From positions 1 through 15,261 of the forward strand of contig JACMLA010000517.1 of the NCBI GenBank assembly GCA_014379815.1: 15,261 bases of DNA, written 5' to 3'. The position numbers were made by a program, and so were the translations under genes. The DNA is from Bryobacteraceae bacterium. GTDB lineage: Bacteria; Acidobacteriota; Terriglobia; Bryobacterales; Bryobacteraceae. Position 1 is the first letter of the stretch; each line of letters starts with the position of its first letter. The notes under the pieces are model-generated. The model was not told the origin of the DNA and did no database searches. It was given only the letters and a program-made list of their open reading frames with translations. Positions 14,763 to 15,261 of this stretch are shown piece by piece.

Positions 14763-15261
14763 ATGAGAATCGGAATCATCGGAACAGGGAAGGTCGGCAC
14801 GGGCCTCGCCGGTATTTGGACAGCGAATGGGCACGAGGTGCTTCTGGGGGCGCGAAACCCTGAAAAGGTCGCCTCGGAAATTGCAGCTCTGGGCAACAAA
14901 GCACGTGCGGGGACTGTGAGAGAAGCGGCAGCGTTCGGGGAAGTGGTCGTTCTCGCAGTGCAGTTCTGGAATGTCCAGGATGCTCTGCAGAATGCTGGCA
15001 GTCTCAACGGTAAGATTCTGTTCAGTTGTGTCAATGCGCTAAAGCAGGACTACAGCGGTCTCGCTCTCGGCACGACCACATCAGCCGCAGAGGAGATTGC
15101 AAAGCTCGCTCCGGCGGCGAGAGTTGTTTCAGGCCTGCCTCCATTTGCCGAACTGCTGCATTCAGCCCCGGCGCTGGTTGCCGGAGAGAAGGGAACTCTC
15201 TTTGTCGCGGGCGACGATACCGAAGCTAAGGCCATCGTCCGGGACTTGCTCGCCGAGACGG
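14763..15261 (+). CDS. Rossmann-fold NADP oxidoreductase, F420_oxidored type (3' end cut by window)
   Basis: The first 166 codons are present and run off the window end. The protein opens with the dinucleotide-binding motif GIIGTGKVGTGLA (residues 4-16) and LLGARNPEKV (about 27-36), whose Arg after the second strand suggests NADP(H) preference. VVVLAVQFWNVQDAL (about 61-75) and KILFSCVNAL (about 84-93) follow the layout of NADP-dependent F420 reductase-like proteins (PF03807 type). Many such proteins act on other substrates, so use of F420 is not implied. ATG 14763 has AGGGA (14753-14757) 5 bases upstream, overlapping the stop of the preceding gene, so it is the third gene of the aldehyde dehydrogenase operon. 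Confidence 0.85.
   Translation, partial: MRIGIIGTGKVGTGLAGIWTANGHEVLLGARNPEKVASEIAALGNKARAGTVREAAAFGEVVVLAVQFWNVQDALQNAGSLNGKILFSCVNALKQDYSGLALGTTTSAAEEIAKLAPAARVVSGLPPFAELLHSAPALVAGEKGTLFVAGDDTEAKAIVRDLLAET

Noticed and set aside
1..15261. A new defence, mobile or CRISPR-like system
   Set aside because: No repeat arrays, transposase, integrase, attachment-site duplication, nuclease or toxin-antitoxin pair is visible; every long frame fits catabolic, transport or regulatory families or the one unknown exported protein.

Overview
The window looks like a carbohydrate-catabolism region from a soil-type bacterium, most likely an acidobacterium of the Solibacter/Bryobacter kind. This is inferred from the moderately high GC, a variant family-38 glycosidase with a DDHTDY motif, a very large one-piece periplasmic beta-propeller/Y_Y_Y histidine kinase, and a Tat-exported toroid-like protein beside a sulfatase. 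No rRNA or other marker gene is present, so the taxonomy is tentative. I see no tRNA, rRNA, CRISPR array, insertion sequence or phage gene.

Left part (1-5738), a sugar-utilization module. A ROK-family sugar kinase (minus strand, cut by the window start) is divergent from a secreted GH38 alpha-mannosidase-like gene. The GH38 gene is interrupted by one in-frame TAG codon at 1535-1537; the reading frame on both sides is intact and homologous-looking, so it is a very recent pseudogene or a sequencing error. It overlaps by 4 bases (ATGA) an APC-superfamily permease. A LacI-family repressor is convergent with the permease. The 130-bp gap between ROK and GH38 holds a perfect 12-bp LacI-type palindrome (579-590) overlapping the predicted -35 box of the ROK promoter. 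This fits a small regulon: outside the cytoplasm the GH38 releases a sugar, a permease imports it, ROK phosphorylates it, and LacI controls the set.

Middle part (5739-8466). Divergent from lacI is a Tat-exported protein of unknown function with a predicted alpha/alpha-toroid look, followed by a secreted type I sulfatase with all visible active-site residues and a Cys-type formylglycine motif. Both fit attack on a decorated, sulfated glycan, but no sulfatase-maturing enzyme is in the window.

Right part (8499-15261). On the minus strand a hybrid-length periplasmic sensor histidine kinase and its NarL/FixJ response regulator overlap by 4 bases (GTGA). Divergent from them is a plus-strand set: an NAD(P)-dependent aldehyde dehydrogenase, a secreted SMP-30/gluconolactonase-like beta-propeller, and the start of a Rossmann-fold NADP oxidoreductase of the F420_oxidored type. 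The divergent layout suggests, but does not show, that the two-component system controls the dehydrogenase operon.

The genes are tightly packed; no gene-free stretch exceeds about 150 bases. I found no clear new defence or mobile system. The points most worth a second look are the amber-interrupted GH38, its non-canonical catalytic motif, the LacI palindrome, and the unknown Tat-exported protein.
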